A DNA stretch of 64,000 nt, from positions 2,108,001 to 2,172,000 of the forward strand of contig NZ_AP018678.1 in the NCBI RefSeq assembly GCF_002218005.2, read 5' to 3'. Below are positions 19,046 through 27,053 of the stretch, piece by piece. Position 1 is the stretch's first letter. Every line of letters starts with the position of its first letter. Source of the stretch: Vibrio algivorus. Lineage in GTDB: Bacteria > Pseudomonadota > Gammaproteobacteria > Enterobacterales > Vibrionaceae. Below the pieces are notes generated by a model. It saw nothing but the letters and a program-made list of their open reading frames with translations, was not told where the DNA came from and searched no databases. Position numbers and translations under genes: made by a program.

Positions 19046-20251
19046 ATGTCTGCGCCTTTTAGTTTAATCAAACTAACCTTCTTAATCGCTATTTTGGCGG
19101 CAGTCGGCCAAATGACGCAAACCATGTATGTGCCATCAATGGGTTACATGGCCTCTGAATTTCATGTATCCGCAGCCTCAATGCAAGCGGTTATGGCATG
19201 CTATTTAATCCCTTATGGGTTATCGCAATTTATTTATGGTCCACTATCTGATCGTTTAGGTCGTCGACCTATCATTTTAGTCGGTTTAATCATCTACGTT
19301 GCCGGATCTATTTTGGCGCTATTTTCTCATAACTTTAATTTATTCTTAATCGCAAGTTTTATCCAAGGTATGGGCATTGGTTGTGGTGGCGCGATGGCAA
19401 GAACATTAAGCCGTGACTGCTTTTCCGGACAAGACTTACACAAGGTGAATAGTTTGATTAGTATGTGCCTGATGTTTTCTCCATTAATGGCTCCACTATT
19501 AGGTGGCTATTTAACCGAAGCGTTTAATTGGCGAAGCAGCTACTTATTTTTAGCACTGTTTAGCATTGGGGTAACCATTATTATGTTCACCCATATGACG
19601 GAAACATTGCCTAAGGAATCACGCCGCTATGATTCAGTGGCCACCAGCTACCGTTATGTAATGAGTAATCGTCAATTTCAAGGCTACTTATTATGCTTAG
19701 TCGCCACCTTTGCTGGAGTAGCATTATTTGAAGCAGCAGCGGGTGTATTACTTGGCGGCAAGCTAAAACTGGCAGCGACCACGGTAAGTTTACTATTCAT
19801 AGTGCCAATTCCAGGCTACTTACTCGGAGCGGCAATGTCGAGTTGGATTGCTTCTCGCCATTCAGAAAAACGAGCACTAAACTTCGGCTTAGTCGCGATT
19901 GCTATTGGCTCATTAGTGATATTTATTCCTGGAGTATTTGGGTTCACCAACGCGGTAAGTTTAGTCGGTGGTGCAACGATTTATTTCTTAGGGGCTGGAG
20001 TATTATTTCCAGCAGCCACGACAGGTGCTATTTCACCATTTCCTCAACATGCAGGAACGGCAGGAGCGTTATTAGGTGGAATCCAAAACTTCGGCGCGGG
20101 AATGGCAACACTATTGGCTGCTATGATGCCAGCACAAAATCAGCTACCACTAGGTGCGTTAATGCTTGCGATGTCATTACTGGCAGTTATCGGCCTACAT
20201 AGAGTTAACAAAACACCAATGCCGCCAGATGTATTGGGTAGTACATTGTAA
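19046..20251 (+). CDS. emrD: Multidrug efflux MFS transporter EmrD
   Basis: A 401-aa, 12-helix major facilitator of the Bcr/CflA-EmrD drug:proton antiporter type. Motif A is GPLSDRLGRRP between helices 2 and 3; MQGMG-type sequence appears as FIQGMGIGCGGAMART. It aligns along its whole length with E. coli EmrD (e.g. AVGQMxQTxYxPxxxxMA near the N-terminus and PFPxxAGTAGAL near the C-terminus). TGGAGAAG precedes the ATG at 19046; an overlapping out-of-frame ATG at 19042 is not used. It stands alone with a bidirectional terminator behind it. Confidence 0.9.
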   Translation: MSAPFSLIKLTFLIAILAAVGQMTQTMYVPSMGYMASEFHVSAASMQAVMACYLIPYGLSQFIYGPLSDRLGRRPIILVGLIIYVAGSILALFSHNFNLFLIASFIQGMGIGCGGAMARTLSRDCFSGQDLHKVNSLISMCLMFSPLMAPLLGGYLTEAFNWRSSYLFLALFSIGVTIIMFTHMTETLPKESRRYDSVATSYRYVMSNRQFQGYLLCLVATFAGVALFEAAAGVLLGGKLKLAATTVSLLFIVPIPGYLLGAAMSSWIASRHSEKRALNFGLVAIAIGSLVIFIPGVFGFTNAVSLVGGATIYFLGAGVLFPAATTGAISPFPQHAGTAGALLGGIQNFGAGMATLLAAMMPAQNQLPLGALMLAMSLLAVIGLHRVNKTPMPPDVLGSTL

Positions 20252-20262
20252 TCACTAACCAT

Positions 20263-20300
20263 AAAAAGCCGCGCAAGAAATCATTCTCACGCGGCTTACT
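20263..20300. terminator. Bidirectional terminator between emrD and the HopJ gene
   Basis: AAGCCGCG (20266-20273) pairs perfectly with CGCGGCTT (20290-20297). A-rich on one side and T/A-rich on the other, it can serve both convergent transcripts. Confidence 0.7.
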
Positions 20301-20321
20301 CTAATTTATTAACCGTTCGAA

Positions 20322-20660
20322 TTAATTTAGCGCAGGTGAGGAAAACTTAATGCCATCCCAACCATGCTCAATAAAATTGCGAATATTTTGATGATCATCG
20401 TTTTCTGGGTACTGCAATACATCTTCACGATAGAATTTACCAAAACAAGCAAGAGTTTGCGCTTGAGTTAAATTATGCATTTGAGCGAAGGCAAAAATCT
20501 TACAAGAACCATTATTTTGTCCTGCTTCATTCTCAATCTCACCATTGGTAAATACGCTCGGGGTAAAGGTGTAATTGGCATCAATAGTGGCGATGGTCTG
20601 TTCAAATTCTACCGATAATGGCTCAGTAGTCACTTGATGCAAAAATTCCGTTAACTCCAT
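20322..20660 (-). CDS. HopJ-family protein (type III effector-like name, function unknown)
   Basis: A 112-aa protein of the HopJ family (Pfam PF08888), with the family features of an N-terminal helical part, FTPSVFTNGE, NEAGQNNGSCKIFAFAQ and a C-terminal NIRNFIEHGWDGI. The family was named from a Pseudomonas effector but is common in free-living marine bacteria without a matching secretion system; its role is not known. An upstream in-frame ATG exists at 20666, but AGGAG lies only 3 nt before it and 9 nt before the ATG at 20660, which favours the latter. It follows fbpC by about 30 nt on the same strand and may be co-transcribed. Confidence 0.8.
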   Translation of the reverse strand: MELTEFLHQVTTEPLSVEFEQTIATIDANYTFTPSVFTNGEIENEAGQNNGSCKIFAFAQMHNLTQAQTLACFGKFYREDVLQYPENDDHQNIRNFIEHGWDGIKFSSPALN

Positions 20661-20691
20661 AGTCATCTTCTCCTATCCAAATAATTTCAAA

Positions 20692-21771
20692 CTAGAATAC
20701 CAGAGCACCATCACAATCGACACTCACGGAAACATTTTGCCCTACTTCGAGTAAATGATGTGATTGACCGAGTAATTGCACACCTTGTACATCCACGACA
20801 TAACGACAATGATCGCCCATAAATTGTTGCTCCAGTACTCGATTATCACTGCTCTCATCTAATTGTAATAAGACTTGCTGTGGCCTTAATAAAATTTCAC
20901 AACCTTGGTCTACCGCTATCGAATCAGCACTGACTACGTGCAATTCACCCAATACTGTATCAAATCGGCTAGGTGCTAGTTTTTGCGCTGGTAGATAACA
21001 ACCACCTCCTAAAAAGTTTGCCACAAACTTACTAGAAGGCTGGTAATAAAGTTGGGCGGCACTACCAAACTGCTCGATAACACCATTATTCATTACCGCC
21101 ATTTTATCTGAAAAGGCAAAAGCTTCTTCACGTGAGTGAGTAACAAAAATCGCCGTCACTCCTTGTTGCTTAAAGATACGGCGAATATCGCGAATTAACT
21201 CATGACGCACTTGAGTATCAATATTAGAAAACGGTTCATCTAATAATAAAAGGTCTGGTTGATAAGCCAATGAACGTGCAATCGCGACTCGTTGTTGTTG
21301 ACCACCAGAAAGTTGATGAGGGTAACGATCACCGAGTCCTGATAAATGAACCAAGTCCAACATACTTTCAACGACAACATTACGTTGTGATTTTGAATGG
21401 TTTTGAAGGCCAAAAGCTACATTTTCAGAAACTGTCAGATGTGGAAATAATGCATAGTCTTGGAAGATTAAGCCGATATTACGTTGTTCTGGTGCGATCC
21501 AATGGTCGCCATCATCAATCAGGTTATCATTTAATTTCATTTGCCCAGATGATAATGGTAAAAGTCCGGCTATCGCTTTAAGTAAGGTAGTTTTTCCACA
21601 ACCACTGGCACCCAGCAAACAAACTATTTCACCTTGCTGTACCGATAAATTCAGGTTCTCTAAAACTGGTGTCGATATTTTAGGTTTAGTATTCGAGGGA
21701 TAATGACAAGTCAAACCTTCAATTTTTAATGCGAAAGACTCTGCTTTTACAGCTTTATATTGAGAGGTCAT
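20692..21771 (-). CDS. fbpC: Iron(III) ABC transporter ATPase FbpC
   Basis: A 359-aa ATPase of the FbpC/AfuC type. Walker A is GASGCGKTT, the Q-loop FQDYALFP, the signature LSGGQQQR, Walker B LLLLDEP and the H-loop VTHSREEA. A C-terminal TOBE-like regulatory region follows (about residues 250-359). The ATG begins directly after the fbpB stop codon with no spacer, so translation is coupled. It energises import of Fe3+ delivered by FbpA. Confidence 0.92.
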   Translation of the reverse strand: MTSQYKAVKAESFALKIEGLTCHYPSNTKPKISTPVLENLNLSVQQGEIVCLLGASGCGKTTLLKAIAGLLPLSSGQMKLNDNLIDDGDHWIAPEQRNIGLIFQDYALFPHLTVSENVAFGLQNHSKSQRNVVVESMLDLVHLSGLGDRYPHQLSGGQQQRVAIARSLAYQPDLLLLDEPFSNIDTQVRHELIRDIRRIFKQQGVTAIFVTHSREEAFAFSDKMAVMNNGVIEQFGSAAQLYYQPSSKFVANFLGGGCYLPAQKLAPSRFDTVLGELHVVSADSIAVDQGCEILLRPQQVLLQLDESSDNRVLEQQFMGDHCRYVVDVQGVQLLGQSHHLLEVGQNVSVSVDCDGALVF

Positions 21772-23412
21772 TTAATGCACCTTTTCTAAAGAACGATTAA
21801 CAATAATTAAAGGCAGTAAACCTACCAAAATTAACAAGATTGCAGGTAGTGCTGCCAATTCTAATTGCTGGTCTGAAACATAGTTATAAACATAAGTCGC
21901 CAAGGTTTCGAAATTAAAGGGGCGTAATAATATTGAGGCATTAAGCTCTTTCATTGATTCGATAAACACTAATAAGCCCGCGATCAATGTTCCTCTCATA
22001 ACTAAGGGGATATGAACTCTACGTAACATCTGGCTGGAATTACACCCCATAGTACGAGCCGCCATATCTAAACTTGGTGAAACTTTCGCTAAACCACTCT
22101 CAACGCTCCCAATAGCAACAGCAGAAAAACGCACACTCAATGCAAACACTAACGCAAACATAGTGCCTGAGAAAATAAGCCCGGGTCTTCCCCAGTCCAT
22201 AAATTTAGCCACATCATTAACACTATGGTCCAACGTTAATACTGCTACCATGATGCCAATAGCTAACACAGTTCCCGGTACTGCATAACCTAATGAAGAC
22301 AATCTCATTGGTATTAATGCTGATTTCGAGACATACCCATCTTGTCCTGATAATCGATGATAAAAGTTCACAATAAGTGCAATCACCACACAAACTAGCG
22401 CTACACTGAATGAGACTTTTAAACTATTCAAAGAGTAAACTTTAAACTCGGTTGTCCAACTATCCGAAAAGTAATGTAGGCTGTAATAAGCGAGCTGAAG
22501 GATCGGCAATAAAAAACCCCCTAACACTAACCCCCAACACCACAATACTGCTAGCCATTTTTTCCAACCGAACAATTGATAGCGATGATCTTCATGGCTA
22601 GTAAATTGAGCTTGGAAATGTTTTTGCTTACGCCGACTGTAACGTTCAGCACTAAGTAGTAACACGACAACCAATAACATAATGGAAGAAATTTTTGCGG
22701 CTGCCGTAAGGTTTGAATAACCTAACCAAGTGTCATAAACCGCGGTGGTTAATGTGCTCACAGCAAAATAATTAACGGTTCCAAAGTCTCCTAACGTTTC
22801 CATTGCTACAAGAGAAAGCCCCACAGCAATTGCAGGTCTAGCCAAAGGTAATGAAACACGAAAAAAACTTTGTGTAGGAGTACATTTTAATAATCGAGCA
22901 GATTGCAGTAATGAACCGCTTTGCTCCATAAAAGCTGAACGTGACAATAAATAAACATAAGGGTAAAGAACGAGCGCTAAAATCGTCATCGCTCCCGGTA
23001 AAGTGCGAAGATCGGGAAACCAATATTGTTGCGGAGTAAGCTCAAAGGTATTTCTTAACCAAATCTGAATAGGACCGGCAAAATCAAACCAATCAGTATA
23101 GACATAGCCAACAATATATCCCGGCATTGCTAAGGGTAAAACGAGCGCCCATTGCAATGTTTTCTCCCCTGGAATTTTGCACATCGCCATGAGCCAAGCA
23201 CTAGGGATACCAAACACCAAAGCAAGCAACATAGTACCAGCAACTAATAAAAAGGTATTTAAAGTATAGGTAGGTAAAACAGTGGAAAATAAATGAGAAA
23301 AAAGCTCATCACTTTCACCAATGGCAGTATAAAAAATCGCGAGAATAGGCAAGATAAGTAACCCCATCACCACCCAACTCCCTAGCTTCCAATTAAAATA
23401 CTTTTCCTTCAT
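21772..23412 (-). CDS. fbpB: Iron(III) ABC transporter permease FbpB
   Basis: A 546-aa inner-membrane protein with two fused binding-protein-dependent permease units (roughly residues 1-270 and 290-546), as in FbpB/SfuB. The two EAA-type loops include SARLLKCTPTQSFFRVSLP and AARTMGCNSSQMLRRVHIP. The frame can begin at a GTG (23421), but the ATG at 23412 is preferred: it gives MKEKYFNWKL and has TTAAGTGG 4-6 nt upstream. It lies between the binding protein and the ATPase genes in an fbpABC operon. Confidence 0.9.
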   Translation of the reverse strand: MKEKYFNWKLGSWVVMGLLILPILAIFYTAIGESDELFSHLFSTVLPTYTLNTFLLVAGTMLLALVFGIPSAWLMAMCKIPGEKTLQWALVLPLAMPGYIVGYVYTDWFDFAGPIQIWLRNTFELTPQQYWFPDLRTLPGAMTILALVLYPYVYLLSRSAFMEQSGSLLQSARLLKCTPTQSFFRVSLPLARPAIAVGLSLVAMETLGDFGTVNYFAVSTLTTAVYDTWLGYSNLTAAAKISSIMLLVVVLLLSAERYSRRKQKHFQAQFTSHEDHRYQLFGWKKWLAVLWCWGLVLGGFLLPILQLAYYSLHYFSDSWTTEFKVYSLNSLKVSFSVALVCVVIALIVNFYHRLSGQDGYVSKSALIPMRLSSLGYAVPGTVLAIGIMVAVLTLDHSVNDVAKFMDWGRPGLIFSGTMFALVFALSVRFSAVAIGSVESGLAKVSPSLDMAARTMGCNSSQMLRRVHIPLVMRGTLIAGLLVFIESMKELNASILLRPFNFETLATYVYNYVSDQQLELAALPAILLILVGLLPLIIVNRSLEKVH

Positions 23413-23493
23413 CGCGACCACTTAACGCTTATAAAAACCACAAAAGGGAAGCCTAAGCTCCCCCTTTCATTTTTGATTTAACTTTGACTAAAA

Positions 23494-24507
23494 TTACAAA
23501 TCAAATTTTACTTCATCCAATAATTTCACTGCAGCTTCATGGTGGGCAGCAATTTCATCTAGCGATAAATCATCCGCTTTATAGTCTCCCCAAGATGCAA
23601 CCAATTCAGAAGCTTCAACACCCGGTTTAACTGGAGATTCAAAGTTATCTTTAGCATACATTTTCTGTGCAGTATCACCAGATAAGAACTCCATAAGTTT
23701 GAGCGCATTCTCTTTATTCGGCGCATACTTTGCCATCGCCATACCACTAATGTTTACGTGTGTACCAAAGTCTTCTTGTCCTGGGAAGTTAATGTATACC
23801 GCTTCAGCCCATACTTTTTGCTTATCATCTTCAAGCATTTTACCTAGGTAGTAGCTATTACCAATAGAGTAATCACATAAGCCTTCTTTAATTGCTTGAA
23901 CCTGTCCACGGTCATTGCCTTGAGGTTTACGTGCTAAATTCGCTTTTACGCCTTCTAGCCACTCTTTTGTTTCCGCTTCACCATAGTGGCCAATCATCGC
24001 AGAGACCAAAGAAACATTGTATGGATGCTTACCTGGACGAGTACAAATCTTACCTTTATATTCAGGTTTCGCTAAATCCATATAATCGAATGAAGCTGGT
24101 AGCTTGCCGACACGATCTTTTGATGAGTAAACCGCACGAGCACGTGTTGTCACGCCGAACCACTCGCCTTCTTTATCACGATATTGAGATGGAATATTGC
24201 CATTAATAACATCACTATTGACTGCTTGAACAACGTCTTTATCACTTAATTCAGCTAAACGACTAATATCAACAGTAAGTACTACGTCTGCGGGGCTATA
24301 TTCCCCTTCTTGAACCAATTTTTCTGCCAATCCATCTTTAGCAAACTTCACATTTACTTTAATGCCAGTTTCTTCCGTAAACTCTTTTAACATTGGCTCA
24401 ACAAGAAATGGTTGACGGTAAGAATAGACATTCACTTCTTCAGCAGACATCGCCATAGGGGCAAAAGTCGTGGCAGTAATCGCGGAGGCAAGTAACAGTT
24501 TTTTCAT
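23494..24507 (-). CDS. fbpA: Iron(III)-binding periplasmic protein FbpA
   Basis: A 337-aa ferric-ion binding protein. The signal peptide runs to about MAMSA (residue 20-21) and the mature part begins EEVNVYSYRQ. Conserved residues include SYRQPF, the DVVLTVD stretch, and the paired tyrosines in CDYSIGNSYYLGKM that coordinate Fe3+ in the family. The frame reaches a TTG at 24543, but the ATG at 24507 gives a normal signal peptide and has AAGGA 8 nt upstream. A Fur-box-like sequence overlaps its promoter, so expression should rise on iron starvation. Confidence 0.92.
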   Translation of the reverse strand: MKKLLLASAITATTFAPMAMSAEEVNVYSYRQPFLVEPMLKEFTEETGIKVNVKFAKDGLAEKLVQEGEYSPADVVLTVDISRLAELSDKDVVQAVNSDVINGNIPSQYRDKEGEWFGVTTRARAVYSSKDRVGKLPASFDYMDLAKPEYKGKICTRPGKHPYNVSLVSAMIGHYGEAETKEWLEGVKANLARKPQGNDRGQVQAIKEGLCDYSIGNSYYLGKMLEDDKQKVWAEAVYINFPGQEDFGTHVNISGMAMAKYAPNKENALKLMEFLSGDTAQKMYAKDNFESPVKPGVEASELVASWGDYKADDLSLDEIAAHHEAAVKLLDEVKFDL

Positions 24508-24534
24508 TAAACTCATCCTTAAACTAAATGTAAG

Positions 24535-24549
24535 TGATAACAATTATCA
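24535..24549. promoter_or_regulatory. Fur box at the fbpABC promoter
   Basis: TGATAACAATTATCA matches the 7-1-7 Fur motif TGATAATNATTATCA at all but one defined base. It sits just downstream of the likely -10 and 27 bp before the fbpA start. Confidence 0.8.
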
Positions 24550-24558
24550 ATGCGGTTT

Positions 24559-24586
24559 ATTATATGGAGTATCTGAGGTAACTCAA
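24559..24586 (-). promoter_or_regulatory. fbpA promoter
   Basis: On the minus strand: -35 TTGAGT (24581-24586), 16-bp spacer, -10 TATAAT (24559-24564). The Fur box covers the expected start point. Confidence 0.6.
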
Positions 24587-24604
24587 GCTCTGTTGTCTCA
24601 CAAA

Positions 24605-24637
24605 AAATAAAAAACCCCACTCAAATGAGCAGGGCTT
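24605..24637 (-). terminator. Terminator after amtB
   Basis: On the minus strand an 11-bp stem (AAGCCCTGCTC with GAGTGGGGTTT, three G-U pairs) closes ATTT and runs into TTTTTTATTTTTTG. Confidence 0.8.
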
Positions 24638-24677
24638 TGTAACAGAGTATAACGATGTAACTTAATCGAGCGATAAA

Positions 24678-25895
24678 TTACTTAGTTGAAGTAAACTCTG
24701 GGTAAGCTGCGACACCACAATCGTGCATATCAACACCATCCATTTCTTCTTCTTCACTCACTCGGATGCCCATGGTTGCTTTTAAGATACTCCAAACCAC
24801 TAAGCTAGCACCAAATACCCATGCAAAGATAACTACTGCACCATAGATTTGTGCGCCAAAAGTTGCATCAGAGTTACTAAATGGAACCATTAGTAGACCG
24901 AAGACACCACACACACCATGTACTGAGATTGCACCAACTGGATCATCAATTTTCACTTTATCTAAGAATAAGATACTAAAGATAACCAATACACCGGCAA
25001 TTGCGCCAATCACAAGTGACATTACTGGTGATGGTGACGCAGGGTCTGCAGTAATCGCAACTAAACCTGCCAATGCACCATTAAGGATCATAGTAAGATC
25101 AGCTTTGCCCCAAATCAGTTTCACTGTAATTAAAGCAGCAACCGCACCAGCCGCCGCAGCCGCATTGGTATTTAAGTAAACTTGACCAATTGCGGTAGCA
25201 TCCGCAGCCGAAGATAACGCTAGCTGAGAACCCCCATTAAAACCAAACCAACCAAACCAAAGGATAAACGTACCTAATGTTGCTAATGGCATATTTGAAC
25301 CTTGAATTGGGTGAACTTCACCATTCTTGCCGTATTTACCTTTACGTGCACCAAGTAGTAGAACACCTGCCAACGCTGCTGCTGCACCAGCTAAGTGAAC
25401 AATACCTGAACCAGCGAAATCACTGAAACCAGCTGCAGATAGGAAACCACCACCCCAAGTCCAGTAACCTTCAATTGGGTAGATAAAGCCAGTTAATACC
25501 ACACTAAAGATCAAGAAAGTAGACAGTTTCATACGTTCAGCGACAGCACCAGATACCACTGACATTGCCGTTGCAACAAACACTACCTGGAAGAAAAAGT
25601 CTGATTCTAAAGAGTGTGAAGCACCTTCACCTTGAGAGCCAATCAGGCCGCCAAACGATGGGAAAACTCCACCTTCTGCGTTACCAACGTACATGATGTT
25701 ATAGCCAACCAATAAGAACATGGTGCAAGCAATACCAAACAGTACAAAGTTTTTAGTTAAAATTTCTGTGGTATTTTTCGAACGAACTAAACCAGCTTCT
25801 AACATGGCAAAACCCGCTGCCATCCACATCACTAGCGCACCAGATATCAGTAAGAAAAACGTATCTAACGCGTATTTGATTTCTACAATTTCCAT
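24678..25895 (-). CDS. amtB: Ammonium transporter AmtB
   Basis: A 405-aa ammonium channel with about 11 membrane segments. The twin pore histidines are in GIVHLAGA and SVHGVCGVFG; the phenylalanine gate and the conserved GFNGGSQ are present. The mature start is soluble-side MEIVEIKYALD without a cleaved signal. GGAG lies 9 nt before the ATG. It follows glnK by 25 bp on the same strand, the usual glnK-amtB operon in which GlnK plugs AmtB when nitrogen is plentiful. Confidence 0.95.
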   Translation of the reverse strand: MEIVEIKYALDTFFLLISGALVMWMAAGFAMLEAGLVRSKNTTEILTKNFVLFGIACTMFLLVGYNIMYVGNAEGGVFPSFGGLIGSQGEGASHSLESDFFFQVVFVATAMSVVSGAVAERMKLSTFLIFSVVLTGFIYPIEGYWTWGGGFLSAAGFSDFAGSGIVHLAGAAAALAGVLLLGARKGKYGKNGEVHPIQGSNMPLATLGTFILWFGWFGFNGGSQLALSSAADATAIGQVYLNTNAAAAAGAVAALITVKLIWGKADLTMILNGALAGLVAITADPASPSPVMSLVIGAIAGVLVIFSILFLDKVKIDDPVGAISVHGVCGVFGLLMVPFSNSDATFGAQIYGAVVIFAWVFGASLVVWSILKATMGIRVSEEEEMDGVDMHDCGVAAYPEFTSTK

Positions 25896-25920
25896 ATATT
25901 AATTCTCCGTCCCTAATCCT

Positions 25921-26259
25921 TTAAAGTGCTTCGTCATCCATTTCGCCAGTACGAATACGAACTGCTTGCTGCAGATCAAAGACGAAAATTTTACCATCAC
26001 CGATTTTACCGGTTTGTGCGGCTTTCATGATCGCCTCAATCACACGGTCCACATTGTCACTTTGAGTGGCAATTTCTACTTTCACTTTCGGTAAGAAATC
26101 CACTTGATATTCCGCGCCACGATACAACTCTGTATGGCCTTTTTGACGTCCAAAGCCTTTCACTTCAGAAACAGTCATACCTTCAATGCCTACATCAGCT
26201 AACGCTTCACGGACATCGTCTAATTTAAACGGTTTGATTATTGCACTAATTAATTTCAT
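25921..26259 (-). CDS. glnK: Nitrogen regulatory PII protein GlnK
   Basis: A 112-aa PII protein with the T-loop uridylylation site Tyr51 (LYRGAEY), the B-loop TGKIGDGKIF and the C-loop RIRTGE. It senses 2-oxoglutarate and ATP/ADP and binds AmtB. It is named glnK rather than glnB because of its tight linkage to amtB. GAGGG precedes the ATG. A perfect NtrC-type box lies upstream. Confidence 0.93.
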   Translation of the reverse strand: MKLISAIIKPFKLDDVREALADVGIEGMTVSEVKGFGRQKGHTELYRGAEYQVDFLPKVKVEIATQSDNVDRVIEAIMKAAQTGKIGDGKIFVFDLQQAVRIRTGEMDDEAL

Positions 26260-26303
26260 TGCATTCCCTCGTCATGATGCATTCCTTTAACATTTACAAT
26301 ACT

Positions 26304-26320
26304 ATCAAGTTGCATGCCAA
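26304..26320 (-). promoter_or_regulatory. Possible sigma-54 promoter of glnK-amtB
   Basis: On the minus strand TTGGCATGCAACTTGAT keeps the GG at -24 and the 10-nt spacing, but the -12 dinucleotide is GA instead of GC, so it is degenerate. It is about 45 bp before the glnK start and downstream of an NtrC box. Confidence 0.4.
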
Positions 26321-26381
26321 CTTTTTAAGTTGTTGATTTAAAAGAATTAACAAATAAAAGAGAATTTAAGGTGGAAATCAG

Positions 26382-26400
26382 GCGCACCATAATAGTGCGC
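26382..26400. promoter_or_regulatory. NtrC-binding site upstream of glnK
   Basis: GCGCACCATAATAGTGCGC contains GCAC-N7-GTGC, the hallmark of an NtrC (GlnG) enhancer, within a 6-bp extended palindrome. It is centred about 130 bp before the glnK start. As it lies about 40 nt past the yacL stop it could also end that transcript, but no T-run follows. Confidence 0.65.
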
Positions 26401-26441
26401 TAAATTCACAAAAAAATAGCAAGGAGGGAGAAAAAGAAAGG

Positions 26442-26822
26442 TTAGGCAACAAATGCACGCCAAGAATGCAAAACTTGTTCAAAGTCTTCAATACCGCACC
26501 ATGATTCACTTTCTTCATTATAAGCCGAAAGATCATCATCTCTTTCTTCTTTATAAATGGAGGCTTCATCTTCAAGGCTTAATAAATGGTTAGAGGTAAT
26601 ATGTACTTCATTTTGCTCAAGAAATAGACTCCAATCTTGGCCCAATAAACGCCATTCTTGGTTAATATTTCTCTGCGCACCAATTTGTTGCAAGACACTA
26701 TCGAGCTTAGCTGTATTAGTATTGATTTCTTCAATTAACCAATGACCAATGGCTTCATGTCCAGATGAGAACACCACACGATAGCTACCATCTAAGGTAT
26801 TTTTCTTAAATTCAAAGTCCAT
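26442..26822 (-). CDS. yacL: UPF0231 family protein YacL
   Basis: A 126-aa acidic protein of the UPF0231 (YacL) family. It matches the family pattern at MDFEF near the start, GHEAIGHWLIEE, and the C-terminal EESESWCGIEDFEQVL. The function is unknown. In E. coli yacL likewise lies next to acnB. The C-terminal third is rich in Asp/Glu. No clear ribosome binding site precedes the ATG. It is separated from acnB by a strong acnB terminator and a 7-bp repeat array, so it probably has its own promoter. Confidence 0.85.
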   Translation of the reverse strand: MDFEFKKNTLDGSYRVVFSSGHEAIGHWLIEEINTNTAKLDSVLQQIGAQRNINQEWRLLGQDWSLFLEQNEVHITSNHLLSLEDEASIYKEERDDDLSAYNEESESWCGIEDFEQVLHSWRAFVA

Positions 26823-26889
26823 AACGGAGCACTTTTTCTTTTTAGGGGATATTGAGAGTTTACTTGGTAATGATGGGAAATGCGACCAA

Positions 26890-26944
26890 GCGAGTTGCGA
26901 GTTGCGAGTTGCGAGTTGCGAGTTGCGAGTTGCGAGTTGCGAGT
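26890..26944. repeat. 7-bp tandem array, 7.9 copies
   Basis: GCGAGTT is repeated seven times perfectly (26890-26938) plus GCGAGT. The bases just before it, GCGACCAAGC, also occur in the 16-bp unit at 18615-18879, which suggests a related origin. It lies between yacL and acnB. Confidence 0.9.
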
Positions 26945-26993
26945 AAATGCTTTCAATATAGACAAATCAATCGATAGCTCTTTTATCTCTAAA

Positions 26994-27023
26994 CAAAAAA
27001 ACCGCTGATTAATTATCAGCGGT
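26994..27023 (-). terminator. Terminator after acnB
   Basis: On the minus strand ACCGCTGAT (27015-27023) pairs with ATCAGCGGT (27001-27009) across 5 nt and is followed by TTTTTTTG. Confidence 0.9.
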
Positions 27024-27053
27024 TTTATCAGACTTACTATCAATCAACAGCCG

